From contig CM034546.1 in NCBI GenBank assembly GCA_020055645.1, forward strand, positions 120,516,375 through 120,580,374: 64,000 nucleotides of DNA. Reading direction: 5' to 3'. The position numbers and the translations under genes were made by a program. The DNA is from Tomocerus qinae. Its lineage: Eukaryota > Arthropoda > Collembola > Entomobryomorpha > Tomoceridae. Of the stretch, positions 32,401-42,736 are shown in pieces; the stretch's first letter is position 1, and each line of letters starts with the position of its first letter. The notes below the pieces were generated by a model, which saw only the letters and a program-made list of their open reading frames with translations, did no database searches and was not told the origin of the DNA.

Positions 32401-34233
32401 TTATACATGTCTTTTTTCATAATCTCAATGTTGTCATTATTTGGGTATCAAAAATTGAAATTTTCTTTCTGGTTCTAGCCATAACAAAATATATTCATGA
32501 AGGGCGAAGGTTTTGGATTTCTGGGCAATTTACAAATAGGGAAAAGAATAAGAACTCTTTCAAAGGAAAAGAAAACAACGTAAAAGGCTACGATAACGAC
32601 ACATTTCATTGGACGTCTCTCGGTAAACTAGTTGGCCCTTATAGAAAATGGTACGACAACAGTAATAATCCTACACCCCAGAGTCAAGCAGCTGGACTTG
32701 TAGATAAGGGTATGTTTTCTACATAAAATTTTGTATCCTTTGGTACCTGCCAACCAATACAACTTTCTTTATCCTTTCAGAGCCTCGGGATGATGGATTT
32801 GAGGGTACCTACTATTGTACTATTCCTACACAACTCTGAACTATGAAGTTACTTTCTGCTTTTAATGGACATCCTAATATGCATACAAATCTGTTCTTCT
32901 CTTAAATATGAACTAACTTTTATAAAATATCGATAAAAATGTCTAAATGTTTTCCCTTTATAGGTTTTGAAAACTGTGTAGCTATGCACGTGGTGAAAAA
33001 AGAAGGGGGTAAGCTACTATTCCTTACACCTTGTTCTTTATCCCGAGAACAGAATAGCCACATCACACAGACATTGATGTTTCTTTTCTGTGGGGACATT
33101 TTACTTACAATTACATATCCTTATAATATGACATAGATATATATTTTTGCTTATTTTAGCTGCTCATCTAAGCTGGTTTGCAGCGCCATGTCACATTCCC
33201 GGTAGGTTTTTTCGGTCATAGTAAGTTTATAGTCGATTCGCTCTCAGCATGTAAGTAAGATGTGAAAATTAAATGACATAATTTAACAAACATAATATGG
33301 CAACAATTTGAGTTGGCCATAAATGTCAATATTAGTTTAATATATTTGCATTTGTGTTGATTTTTTGAAATACAGCCTCATTCCTGTGTATGGAAAAAAC
33401 GCCTTGTTCTCCAGGTATTAAAATCGAGTGATTAACGGACCAAACCTTCGTTCAGTGGAGTTGGTGGTGCTGGATTGTTTTTTGCTTTATCTTTATAAAA
33501 TGTAATATGATATTTCAGTACCAGAGACGGCCCCTGTGGTGTCCCCTAGTCCCGGTCCGAACTTGCATGCATTTTGCTATAATAGAAAACAATACCTGGC
33601 TATGGGAGATCCTAACAAAAAGGTAAACAATATCCTTTTATAAACCGTTAGAGCTAAAATGTTTTACATAAATGACAATCTGTAGTTCATTACTAATAAC
33701 CTTTTTCGAAAGTAGGAAACTTGGAGAAATGCACTTGCAAAATGCAGAGACTATGGTATGCAACTGGCTACCCCTGTTGATTATGACGAAACAAAATTGC
33801 TGGCTGATGAAATTTCTAAACGTATACGTAAGTATATAGTGTCCATATAATAGAATATGAATAATGCTATTTATTTACGTTCAAATAAAATAGAACTAAG
33901 TAACTTCAGAAAAAAATGATTTGGGTTTGACTTGATTGGACAGATGCCAATAAAGGATTCATGTGGACGGCAGCATTTGGAGGTCAGAATTCTGAGTTTG
34001 CATTTGCACACGGAGCCGAAGGCGGATGTACTACTTGGAAATTGGGAAAAATCCCATGGAGTGCCAACCAACCGGATGTAAATATGCTCAATAAAGGGTT
34101 TGCCTGTGTACGATTTGATTTTAGAGGAACAGATACTAATGGAATGTGGGAAATAGGAAATTGTGATACTGACAAAAACTTTTACTTGTGTGAAGAAACA
34201 TGTTCACGAAATAGTAGCAAGTGTAGGCATTAA
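29424..34233 (+). CDS. Secreted protein with three C-type lectin-like domains, gene B (610 aa)
   Basis: Tandem paralogue of gene A with the same 14-exon plan: 29424-29592, 29816-30028, 30199-30380, 31454-31604, 31736-31839, 32227-32353, 32479-32709, 32781-32804, 32964-33008, 33160-33201, 33376-33414, 33519-33622, 33716-33827, 33944-34233. Exons 2-13 have identical lengths in both genes. Signal peptide AKLFILILSLFFAIQLSLS. CTLD1 keeps GNPNNFGA and MWNDRGCHG; CTLD3 keeps SANQPDVN. The last exon is nearly identical to gene A's while CTLD1 and the leader differ more, hinting at recent gene conversion of the 3' end. I took ATG at 29424 (MAVSILNP), since it aligns with gene A; an in-frame ATG lies 21 bases upstream. 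Role as for gene A. Confidence 0.9.
30552..30989. mobile_element. TA-flanked inverted-repeat element present only in lectin gene B
   Basis: Ends CAGAGCTC and GAGCTCTG are flanked by TA on both sides. Inward pairing continues with mismatches (TAGACAAATGAAAAGGCTGA against AGACGAATGTAAAGGCTGA). At 438 bp with no coding frame it is a Tc1/mariner-like MITE by its TA flanks. Intron 3 of gene A lacks it, so it inserted after the duplication. Confidence 0.75.
31098..31202 (+). other. Conserved block inside intron 3 of lectin gene B
   Basis: Counterpart of 22060-22168. It follows the acceptor TATGTTTTTTCAG, reads 13 codons in phase 0 with WMTEEESQ in the middle, and stops at the same TAA. After the stop, the shared AATCTACAGGAACCAATATT and CTAAAAGTACAATTT are conserved, with one 5-base gap. 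Confidence 0.45.
32067..32126. repeat. 10-bp minisatellite (ATTCGTCCTC), about six copies
   Basis: Short counterpart of the 21-copy array at 22771-22980, at the same place in intron 5. One unit is shortened (TCCCTTCGTCC). Confidence 0.85.
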
Positions 34234-34610
34234 AAAGATAAGAAAACAAGGTGGAATGTACTTCTTATGAATATTTAATTATTAGCTTAATTGAAAATGT
34301 GAAATTAAAGTGGATACATTTTTTACGTTTAATTAATTCATTTCAATTAACATTAAAATTATTACATAACATCATTGTATTTACTACTTTAACGGATTTA
34401 AATCCTATAAAATGCAATTAATTAACATTGGTAGTAATCTTCAGCGTGTTACTACTACTGCGTTGGTACATACAAATTACACAAAACTGCGATATGTGAC
34501 AAATGTTGTGACATGATATACAATATACATGAATGATAGCTACATTCTTCTACGTTCTATATATTTAATTAACAATCGTAAATCGGATTTGGACTAAATT
34601 CTAGTGATCA
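34234..34610. other. Spacer between convergent genes
   Basis: This 377 bp 3' spacer between lectin gene B (plus) and the TUT1-like gene (minus) should hold both 3' untranslated regions. No other feature seen. Confidence 0.5.
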
Positions 34611-37490
34611 TTATTCATCAGTGCGCATCCACTGATCCAATTTATAAATAGTGTAAGATTTGACCATGCTTCCAAAAACTAATGAAACATAGTGCGCAAT
34701 TTGAGGAAAGTGAATAGACGGTTTTGGATTATCGTCCTTCAAAGCCATGTAGAGAATGGGATTTTCATCTCTTGTATCCACCAAAGCGGTACAAGTAAAA
34801 CGTACAATGCTGTCTCCGTCAATCTTCATGGACGTCAATATTTGTTTCGTTAGATTTTCCTCTTGGATCATTGGATCACTTACTTCTCCCTCTGGATTAT
34901 CAACTACATCTTTTTTAAATCTAAGGCGACTGGTCCAAGCATCTTGTAACCCCCAAGCAGTTATCACTCTACAGAAATTATTTCGAACTTTTGTTGGAAG
35001 ACATTGTAACTTTTTAATAGTCTTGGAATTCCCTCCGTTAACTTGACCATTTTCACAATTGTCGTGGTTAATGAGGTAATTCATGAAATCCTCTTGATTG
35101 TTGTTGCTTTCTTTGGGGTTTTCTTTACAATCTTCTACTAAACGAGGGTTGTAGCGATGTAAAAATTTCCCTCTGAGTAAATGCTCAAAATCGCTAAATC
35201 GTGTATCTTTTTCTGAAATTTCTTCAGGTTCAGCTTGCATATAGAAGCATTTCCCCCAAACCTTAGAGAGGAAATCCCACATAAACGTTGTTGCCAACAT
35301 CTTTCTTTTTTGAGCTAGAATTTCTGGCTGTTCATCCTGGCCGAATAAATTGTTGAACTTTTCGATGAATCTTTTACTTGTCTTGATTCTAATTATCTTT
35401 TTCACAGCTACCAAATACGACTGAGGCATTAATTCAGGTTCAGAGTTGATTGTTGTAGGTGTTGATGGTGAAACAGAAACATCAGAGAGACTTAAAACAG
35501 AGGGTGACCCAAGTATTCCAGTTGCTTTTCTTACAAACCGAGGACTAATTTGGCATTCATTAAATGCTTTCATTACATTCATGTCTTCATTTGAAAGAAT
35601 ACTTTTGATGTTGTTCACAGTCTTGCTGGCTTCCTTCTGAAATCTTTCCATTATATCCGCTTTTATTCTTGAACTTTCATTCAATCCTAAGTGGAATGGA
35701 CTTTGAATGCACAACGGAGTTTCTACATTTAAGTAATGAGCAGGACCCATGGTATTTCTCCAGCATTTATACGGGTTCATAGTAAGGGGAAGCCGATACT
35801 CTTGTCCGCATATGAACATATCTCTGGTGAGTCGTTCACCTGTATGACTGCATACAACGTACTTTCTGAAATCGGTGGTTGAGCAAATTTCAAAGAACTC
35901 AAGAATGAAATTTAAAACCTTTCTTGTTGTCGGAATATCACTTCCTTCTCTATTTTTCTTTATAAGACTCCTTGCGTAATCCAAGTTATTATAAAATGCA
36001 ACGTTCCAACCACGGAATGGACTTGGCGGAGAAGGCGTTTCCGGCTGAAGACACGAGAGGGGAGGAGTTATTTCTTTTTGATTTAAATACACAAGGCACA
36101 GCAATAGGATAGATTTGTTCATGTCTTTGTGCAAATTGTTAAATCGTGTCCAATAGAGCACAAAATGCAGAAATGGGTATACTATACTGTCGATCTGAAG
36201 TAAAAACAAAACCAAGGAAGACAGCTGAACATCTCGAATTGCGTTAAATCGGAGGATGCATTCAATTCCTGTTTCATTATGAATAAATCTGATCGAAGAT
36301 TCTGAATCCATAGCCATATCTGAAGTAATCTCTACATAGCAAGCTTTTTCTTCCTTCATATACGTCTGCAAACCAACTAGTATTTTGGAGAAAACCGAAA
36401 AGGCTGTCTCTTGTGGTGCTGGTGGTGGAAAATTGACGTTATTATGATTCTTTAGCAATCCTGCAAAAAAGAAACAATTTTATCCTAAATATAAAACAAT
36501 ACCGATATTTCCCAATCAGTTATCGCATACAACAAAAAATACTCTACTACCATATGGCTCCACATGAATTTCAAAAGGACAGTCTGCATCAAATAAGCCT
36601 GTTTTAAAAGATCCCATAGGATGCAAATCACAGTATGGGTATCGAGTCTTCAATATTTCAAGAAGTTCGCCAACAATACCCGCTCGAGCCTGAACATCAG
36701 GTACTTCTATTTTAGTAAATTCCATAAACGACTGCAATTGGTCTTTGAACTCTGTTGAAGACACTTTAGCATCAATGCTCAAATGATTAAGAAGGAAACT
36801 CTGATTTTCACTTGAGGGAAGTTCGAACAGATAGGTCCCTAAAATAAAAACCATGCAGTTATACTTAAATTTTTTGAGAAAGAAGGCTATTTAATTTGAA
36901 TTACGAATTATGTATCAGAATTACTAAATGACCACTTATACAGCCTTTCTTAGTTTTGCTTTTGCATGAAAACTTACAGTTAAGATCAAGCAAATTGGAT
37001 TTTTGTTGCACATTCAATTTTTTGCCATTAACAACGTGAGTTCGAGACATGATGCGATTAACTTCAGTGCTAAAAGAAAAAATACCTTAGTTTATTGAAT
37101 TGAATCATATTACATGTCATTAATAAATAAGTAAATGAAAAAATGACATTACTTGCAATCAAATTCTATGATGCAAAATTTTGATGTTGGTTCAAAGTAA
37201 AAATCTGTCACTAATCCGTGCTTCGAGAAATGCTTGATAATTGAATCTGAATTTTCCAATAGGGGGATATGAGTTATCACAATAGATTTTTGGTTACGGT
37301 TGACATCCCATTTCCAGTTAATATTTGCATCCTCTAACGAAATGTTTTCATTGATATCGTTAACAATTGCAGCAGCATCGTTTAAATATTTTTGTTGATG
37401 TCCAACGCTAATAAGATGTGTCAACCAATCTTTAACGCAATTAATTTTTTTACCCTCCATAGAGGGGCAACGTTCGCAGACGATTAGCAT
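34611..37490 (-). CDS. TUT1: TUT1/Star-PAP-type protein with degenerate catalytic site (855 aa)
   Basis: Exons: 37490-37153, 37069-36978, 36838-36551, 36460-34611. Domain order matches the U6 snRNA terminal uridylyltransferase TUT1: a C2H2 finger (C5, C8, H25, H31), an RRM (KSIVITHIPLLENSDSI ... FCIIEF ... THVVNGKKLNV), a nucleotidyltransferase fold (LHPMGSFKTGLF, Gly219 on), then the PAP-associated region in the long last exon. Human TUT1 is 874 residues. Where TUT1 reads CDLDLF with both metal-binding aspartates, this protein reads CPFEIH (Pro231, Glu233): the first Asp is lost and the second is Glu. The frame is intact over 855 codons, so the gene is maintained but probably catalytically dead or weak. 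An acceptor (TTGTATAG) directly precedes ATG 37490, so a 5' untranslated exon is likely. Expected nuclear, RNA-binding. Confidence 0.85.
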
Positions 37491-37635
37491 CTATACAAAT
37501 GTAAAAAAAAGTATAAAATTAACTTTCATCAAAACTGAGAAGTACGCTGAGCAGACAAAATCACACGTTTTATCCAACCGAACCAAATATAATCAAAATG
37601 AAAAAAATGAACACGAATTCACCAATGACCGAAAT

Positions 37636-37722
37636 TTGTCTAGAATCTATACCCTTATTTGCCTAGCAAATGAAATTTTTTAAGCCATTTGCTAGACAAA
37701 TAAGGGTATAGATTCTAGACAA
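37636..37722. repeat. Near-perfect hairpin palindrome, 37-bp arms
   Basis: TTGTCTAGAATCTATACCC, then TTATTTGCCTAGCAAATG, is mirrored after a 12-base loop with one mismatch. It lies about 150 bp upstream of the TUT1-like coding start. It could be a tiny foldback transposon remnant. Confidence 0.85.
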
Positions 37723-38986
37723 GACCAAAATAGGTCAAAAAACAGAACCTTACCTTATTAGGATTTTGAACTTCGAACTGAGGAACAAAATGAATAGTTT
37801 TAGACGATTTTTAAGTGAATTTAAAATCCAATTCTGCAAACTTTTCTCGCACTAGATTTTAATCATGTAAATCATTGCAGATTATGCAGATGATGAACAA
37901 GACAAAACAATACGTGGAATTTTTGTGCTCTATATTCCGTCAATCATATCATCCCTCCTTGCTTCAAAAATGAAGATATAATGTAACGGTTGTCTATCCT
38001 TTGTTTAGTGTTATTGACGTTGCTTGGTGTAGCGTGATTTAGTTTGATGTCAATAGTGATAAATGCGATATGATATGAATTTTGTGAAGCTGACTAGGTG
38101 AGGTGAGGTGAGACGCGATCACGATGGACGAACCGAAGTTTTGGACTTAAAGATTCAGTGAAATAAGCATAAAAAGATGGCAATTTTCAAACTTATTTGA
38201 ATAAAAAGCTTTTCATTCATGATATGCAATAATAGTATTATAAAAACTAAGAATTCATCCGAATTCATCCGAATTCATCCGAATTCATCCGAATTCATCC
38301 GAATTCATCCGAATTCATCCGAATTCATTCGAATTCATCCGAATTCATTCGAATTCATTCGAATTCATCCGAATTCATCCGAATTCATTCGAATTGGATT
38401 GTGTAGTGTGTATCTTTCGATGTTTTAAACTGGGAAGTTGCTTTTTATAATGCCGGAAAGTCTATTTCCAGTTAATTACCACTTACCGTAGAACCCTTTT
38501 CGTTTCTTGTGGAAAACAGCTAAATACTACTAACTTTTTTATGGCAACAAACGAAATATGGAAAAATGCCATTTTTGGCAGATGGAAATGGGGAGATTAC
38601 TTTTTTATAAGTAGAGTTCCATGTGGAAAGTGAATACATGATTCTAGGAGCCTTAAAAGTAATTATGAAACCTCAAAACCAAATTCTATGCCTATAAGGT
38701 GAGAACTGGAATAGTAATCTATTTAGATATCTCTAGACATCACACGCTATTACTTGGTTTGCATTTCCATAAACTCCCAGAAGGAAATAACACGGTGTGG
38801 TTTTTAAATATATATTTAATTTAATTTCAATACACGAATTAATTTCATTCTATCTAGCCACAATTTATTATATTACTTATCAAAATAATAGCCACAATTT
38901 GTAAACAATTCAAGGTGTGATTGAAACGGCTTGGTTTAGTCTGGCTGGATTTCGACTTGTAGTTAGTAATTATAATTTTAAACCTT
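37723..38986. other. Intergenic stretch with one minisatellite
   Basis: No coding exon seen. The piece GTGAGGTGAGGTGAGACGCGA near 38098 is a minor GC-richer spot. The 10-bp array is at 38251-38395. Confidence 0.4.
38251..38395. repeat. 10-bp minisatellite (GAATTCATCC), 14 copies
   Basis: Perfect 10-bp register, with GAATTCATTC as the only variant and a final partial GAATT. The plus frame gives NSSEFIRIHP repeats (38219-38428), which I reject as a gene. Confidence 0.97.
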
Positions 38987-39860
38987 CTATGGTCGAAGAG
39001 GGGTGGCTCTCATAATGTATCGTTGAGAGTCTGAAATTAAAGTCAAAACATTTTCAATTAAAAATATGTACGCTTTCAAGTTTGAGCATAGATAGTATTG
39101 GGGCTAGTAGGTAATAAAATATTGATTTTAAGTATTATATGTAATTGTTGTTTTTACCAGGATTCATAAAGCGAGCCTGTTGGCCAAGTTCCAAAGTGGA
39201 TCTTCCTGAACTTGGAAGGGCACTCTGCAAAAATTAACATACTTTGTTGTAGTAGTCAAATTCTGACACACCGTAGATTAATGTTGTTAATTTTGTGGTA
39301 TCCATAAACAAAGAGCATCTTTTCATTAACTAGCACTTACTCTTCCCCAGGTATAAATTTCATGATGTCCAACTCCTTTCTTTTTGTTATTCATTATCAC
39401 CGCGTCTAAAGGTTCTAATTCCACAGCTCCAGAGATTCCTGTGGGTTTCAAGATGTCGATTTCTTTTACGACATCCACAGCTGGCACTGAAATTTTAGGA
39501 AAGTTGTTGTGAAAGAATATTATGTGGATTATTTCTTTAATGATGAAATGTATTTTATTAATGTTATTTTAGTAGAACTAATAAAGACTTACACCCGGTA
39601 ATTGGTACATTTAGGTATGGATTCTTCAACAAGTACGGATTATTGAGAAGTGGGTTGTATAATTGATTTGCCAGTTGCAATTGTCCTAAACCACCGAAAC
39701 CTTGAAGCCCGAGAAATTGTTGCTGCAATTGAAAATTGAGGGGATTTGACAGACCTGCCAATCCAAGGGGCTGTTGTTGTTGAAGCAGCAGTTGCTGTTC
39801 AACTGTATACTGGGCAAAAGCTCCAGCTACTAATGCCAACAAAATAATGGGTTTCATCAT
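38987..39860 (-). CDS. Gln/Leu-rich secreted protein, inverted copy 1 (174 aa)
   Basis: Exons: 39860-39593, 39486-39341, 39224-39158, 39030-38987. Signal peptide MKPIILLALVAGAFAQ (preceded by an extra ATG). Then a low-complexity segment with QQLLLQQQQPLGLAGL, NPLNFQLQQQF, NPLLNNPYLLKNPYLNVPIT, followed by a more regular part with VDVVKEIDILKPTG, DAVIMDNKKKG and HHEIYTWGR. It differs from its mirror copy in having a fourth exon (DSQRYIMRATPLRP) and GRSTLELGQQARFMNP. No cysteine framework or chitin-binding consensus is visible. A structural or coat-type secreted protein is only a guess; I do not recognise the family. Confidence 0.85.
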
Positions 39861-39944
39861 TGATAGTTAGTGGAACTAGTGGAAGTGAAGTGATGCTGTC
39901 TTCAGTTGTGCTCCAATTGATGATTCTCAGACAGAAAACCACTT

Positions 39945-39953
39945 CTTTATATA
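39945..39953 (-). promoter_or_regulatory. TATA box of inverted copy 1
   Basis: TATATAAAG on the minus strand, about 92 bases upstream of the ATG at 39860 and conserved in the mirror copy at 41137. Confidence 0.7.
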
Positions 39954-40130
39954 CCTCTTCGTTTCAGCAGAAATTCAATTGTTCTTTCATTCACCCTAAT
40001 GATCTGATTTTCCGAAATTTTTTTAACATTCTCATTCCTGCTTTGTACTGTTACCTAACCCCTGGTAAACAACACAAAATAATTTAAGTCTTACAAAAAA
40101 GACTTAAAATATACGGGTACTAGGAAATAC

Positions 40131-40964
40131 AGCCAGATTATTTAATTTTGTTTTTCCTGATTACTTCCTACTATAAAAAGTCTGCATCACTTATTTTTTA
40201 AAGTTATTTACCATCGGTAATACCTTGTCGTTGTTGTACATTGGATATTACTTTAGAAAATACATCATCTGTGCACAATGCATACCAAGGACGAAGTCTT
40301 ACTACCTGAATCTACATCTTGACCGTTGAAAAAAACAAATTACAAGGCAGGTTATGTAGGTCAAGGTTGTCTCTGTGATATACTTAGTAGATATGCAGTC
40401 TAATGCTGTAGATGTACTTTTACTTAAGGCACTAATAATTTGTTACAGTATTTAGCAAAAAGTGTCTCTGCTATTGTATGACATAGTGAACCATAGTTTA
40501 TACTATAATGTCAACGCTATATGCATATAATTGTATATTTACAGTTGTAATAGATTTGTGTCTAAATAGCAAACAGTAAACATAAGCAACACAAAATACA
40601 AAGATTGGTAAGATAAGGTCTCACTACACTTTCTCTTTTAGTGTAAAAGTGGCCCGTTTAAAGGGTACCGTCCGGGATGTCAAAAGACAACCTTGAACTA
40701 CGAAAGCGCTTTGTCATTTTATTTTCCACGATCAAGGTCCCCAGACTTACGAAGGAAGAAGGAAAGGAACTACGTTTTCAGTGATAGATAGAATGTACCT
40801 GAAAGTGTTTGTCCTTGGCCTTGGTGTGTACTGGCTGTGCAGGTGTACAATGCACCCAATACAACACATGGATTTAAGAATACCTATTTCGTTTGACAGT
40901 AGCTACCTACCATAAATACGTTTTTTAAGAAAGGGAAAGTTAAACAATTTGTTCATCTTACCTG
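40131..40964. other. Unique spacer between the inverted duplicates
   Basis: No gene is visible. It would contain any enhancers shared by the two divergent promoters. Confidence 0.45.
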
Positions 40965-41136
40965 TATTTCCTCGTACCCGTATTTTAAGTTCTTTATGTA
41001 AGATGTAGATTATTTTGTGTTGTTGTGTACTATAGAGGTTAGGTAACACAGGATGCAGCAGAATGTGTATGGTAAAAATATTTTCGGAAAACCAGATCAT
41101 TACAGGGAACGGTTGAATTTCTGCTGAACGAAAAAG

Positions 41137-41145
41137 TATATAAAG
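41137..41145 (+). promoter_or_regulatory. TATA box of inverted copy 2
   Basis: TATATAAAG about 98 bases upstream of the ATG at 41235; same spacing and context as the box of copy 1. Confidence 0.7.
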
Positions 41146-41234
41146 ACGTTATTTTCTGTCTGAGAATCATCAATTGGAGTTCACAACTGAAGACAGCATC
41201 ACTTCACTTCCATTAGTTCTACTAACTATCAACG

Positions 41235-41973
41235 ATGAAACCCATTATTTTGTTGGCATTGGTAGCTGGAGCTTTTGCCCAGTATACAGTTGAGCAGCAA
41301 TTGCTGCTTCAACAACAACAGCCCCTTGGATTGGCAGGTCTGTCAAATCCCCTCAATTTTCAGTTGCAGCAACAATTGCTCGGGCTTCAAGGTTTCGGTG
41401 GGTTAGGGTTAGGGCAATTGCAACTGGCAAATCAATTTTACAATCCACTTCTCAATAATCCGTACTTGCTGAAGAATCCATACCTAAATGTACCAATCAC
41501 CGGGTGTAAGTCTTTACTAAATTAATATAAAAAAATTCATCATTACAAAGAAATAATGCACGTAAATTCCTTCTAAACGATTATTTTCTAAAATTTCAGT
41601 GCCAGCTGTGGATGTCGTAAAAGAAATTGACATCTTGAAACCCACGGGAATCTCTGGAGCTGTGGAATTAGAACCTTTAGACGCGGTGATAATGGATAAC
41701 AAAAAGAAAGGAGTTGGACATCATGAAATTTATACCTGGGGAAGAGTAAGTGCTAGTTAAAGAAAGCAATTAAGCAATTAAATGGATCAGAAAGATTTAG
41801 CAGTGCTATAAATGATAATTAGATATTAGAATAACTAACTTACCGTCAGAATTTTACATGTATTACATACAATTTTCTAAAATTTACAGAGTGCTCTCCC
41901 AGACACTGGAAGATCCTCTATGGAACTTGGCAAACAGGCTCAACGATACTTCATGAGACCAGTTCGAGCTTAA
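41235..41973 (+). CDS. Gln/Leu-rich secreted protein, inverted copy 2 (166 aa)
   Basis: Exons: 41235-41505, 41600-41745, 41890-41973; phases close. It has the same signal peptide and Gln/Leu-rich region as copy 1 (QQLLLQQQQPLGLAGL; one extra Leu-Gly in GGLGLGQLQ). Exon 2 is nearly identical in protein. Exon 3 runs SALPDTGRSSMELGKQAQ and RYFMRPVRA to the stop. Compared with copy 1 it lacks the FMNPDSQ segment and the intron at that place, so one copy has gained or lost a 3' intron. An AATAAA lies at 42103-42108. Confidence 0.88.
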
Positions 41974-42102
41974 AGCTATTGAGTTATTGAATACAAACTT
42001 ACAAACTAACTATAATAAGTATGCTAAAATCCAGACAAACTAAACCTCGCTTATTCAATCAGACAACGAATTACGTCTCACAAATTGTAACCTATAAAGT
42101 GA

Positions 42103-42108
42103 AATAAA
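42103..42108 (+). terminator. Polyadenylation signal AATAAA
   Basis: Canonical hexamer 130 bases after the stop of the Gln/Leu-rich gene at 41235-41973. Confidence 0.65.
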
Positions 42109-42736
42109 TTTTCAACTATCGTGAATTCAAAGTGAGAGTACAATTTTATTCATGCATATTATTATCTTTTTATTAGAATTTCCATTAACCACATTCACTT
42201 TCAATTTACAAGAACAAAATTGAATCCAGATCCAAATCCAAATCCAGATTCTCAGACTTTGACAATTTAATTGATCATAGCCACAAACTTCATATTCGCC
42301 AATATTATCCACATTTTTCGTTATTGACACTTAACTGCAATTCCCATTCTTTCTTAATTAGATTAATTTCTGTTTTACGTAGGTTGTTTATGTTAATTTA
42401 AGTGACAGATATAGGATGATAAAGATATGAGACAGAGTTCTTTGTGATCTACTACACATGACCTATCAATGAACATCAGCCATCCGTTATAAGACTTTAA
42501 GCAAGTTAGTAATAGAATGATTATAATATTTATAATATGTATTTCGCTTCGGTTTATTTGAACGAACAAGTATACAGATACAAATATTAAGGCACAAACT
42601 AGAACAGTAAATATGAGGAAAGGAAAAATAAAAGATTGTTTATGCGTAGGACATAAACCATAGCTCTATGTAAATTATTTTGTACATATTTATGCTCAGA
42701 ATGATACTTCACACCGTATGACTGCAAATTGTATTT
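42109..42736. other. Spacer between convergent genes
   Basis: No gene. A small CCAAATCCA/CCAGATCCA simple repeat lies near 42225-42250. Confidence 0.45.

Larger units (their letters stand above)
38987..41973. repeat. Head-to-head inverted duplication with two genes and their promoters
   Basis: The gene at 38987-39860 and its upstream flank to about 40130 are mirrored from about 40965 to 41973. The flanks share TATATAAAG boxes, the stretch with GAGAATCATCAATTGGAG, and the outer words ACGGGTAC, GGAAATACAG. About 830 bp of unique spacer separates the arms. Exons are highly similar; introns and 3' ends less so. Confidence 0.85.

Noticed and set aside
38219-38428. Plus frame with NSSEFIRIHP repeats
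   Set aside because: Direct translation of the GAATTCATCC decamer array with no start context or partner exon.
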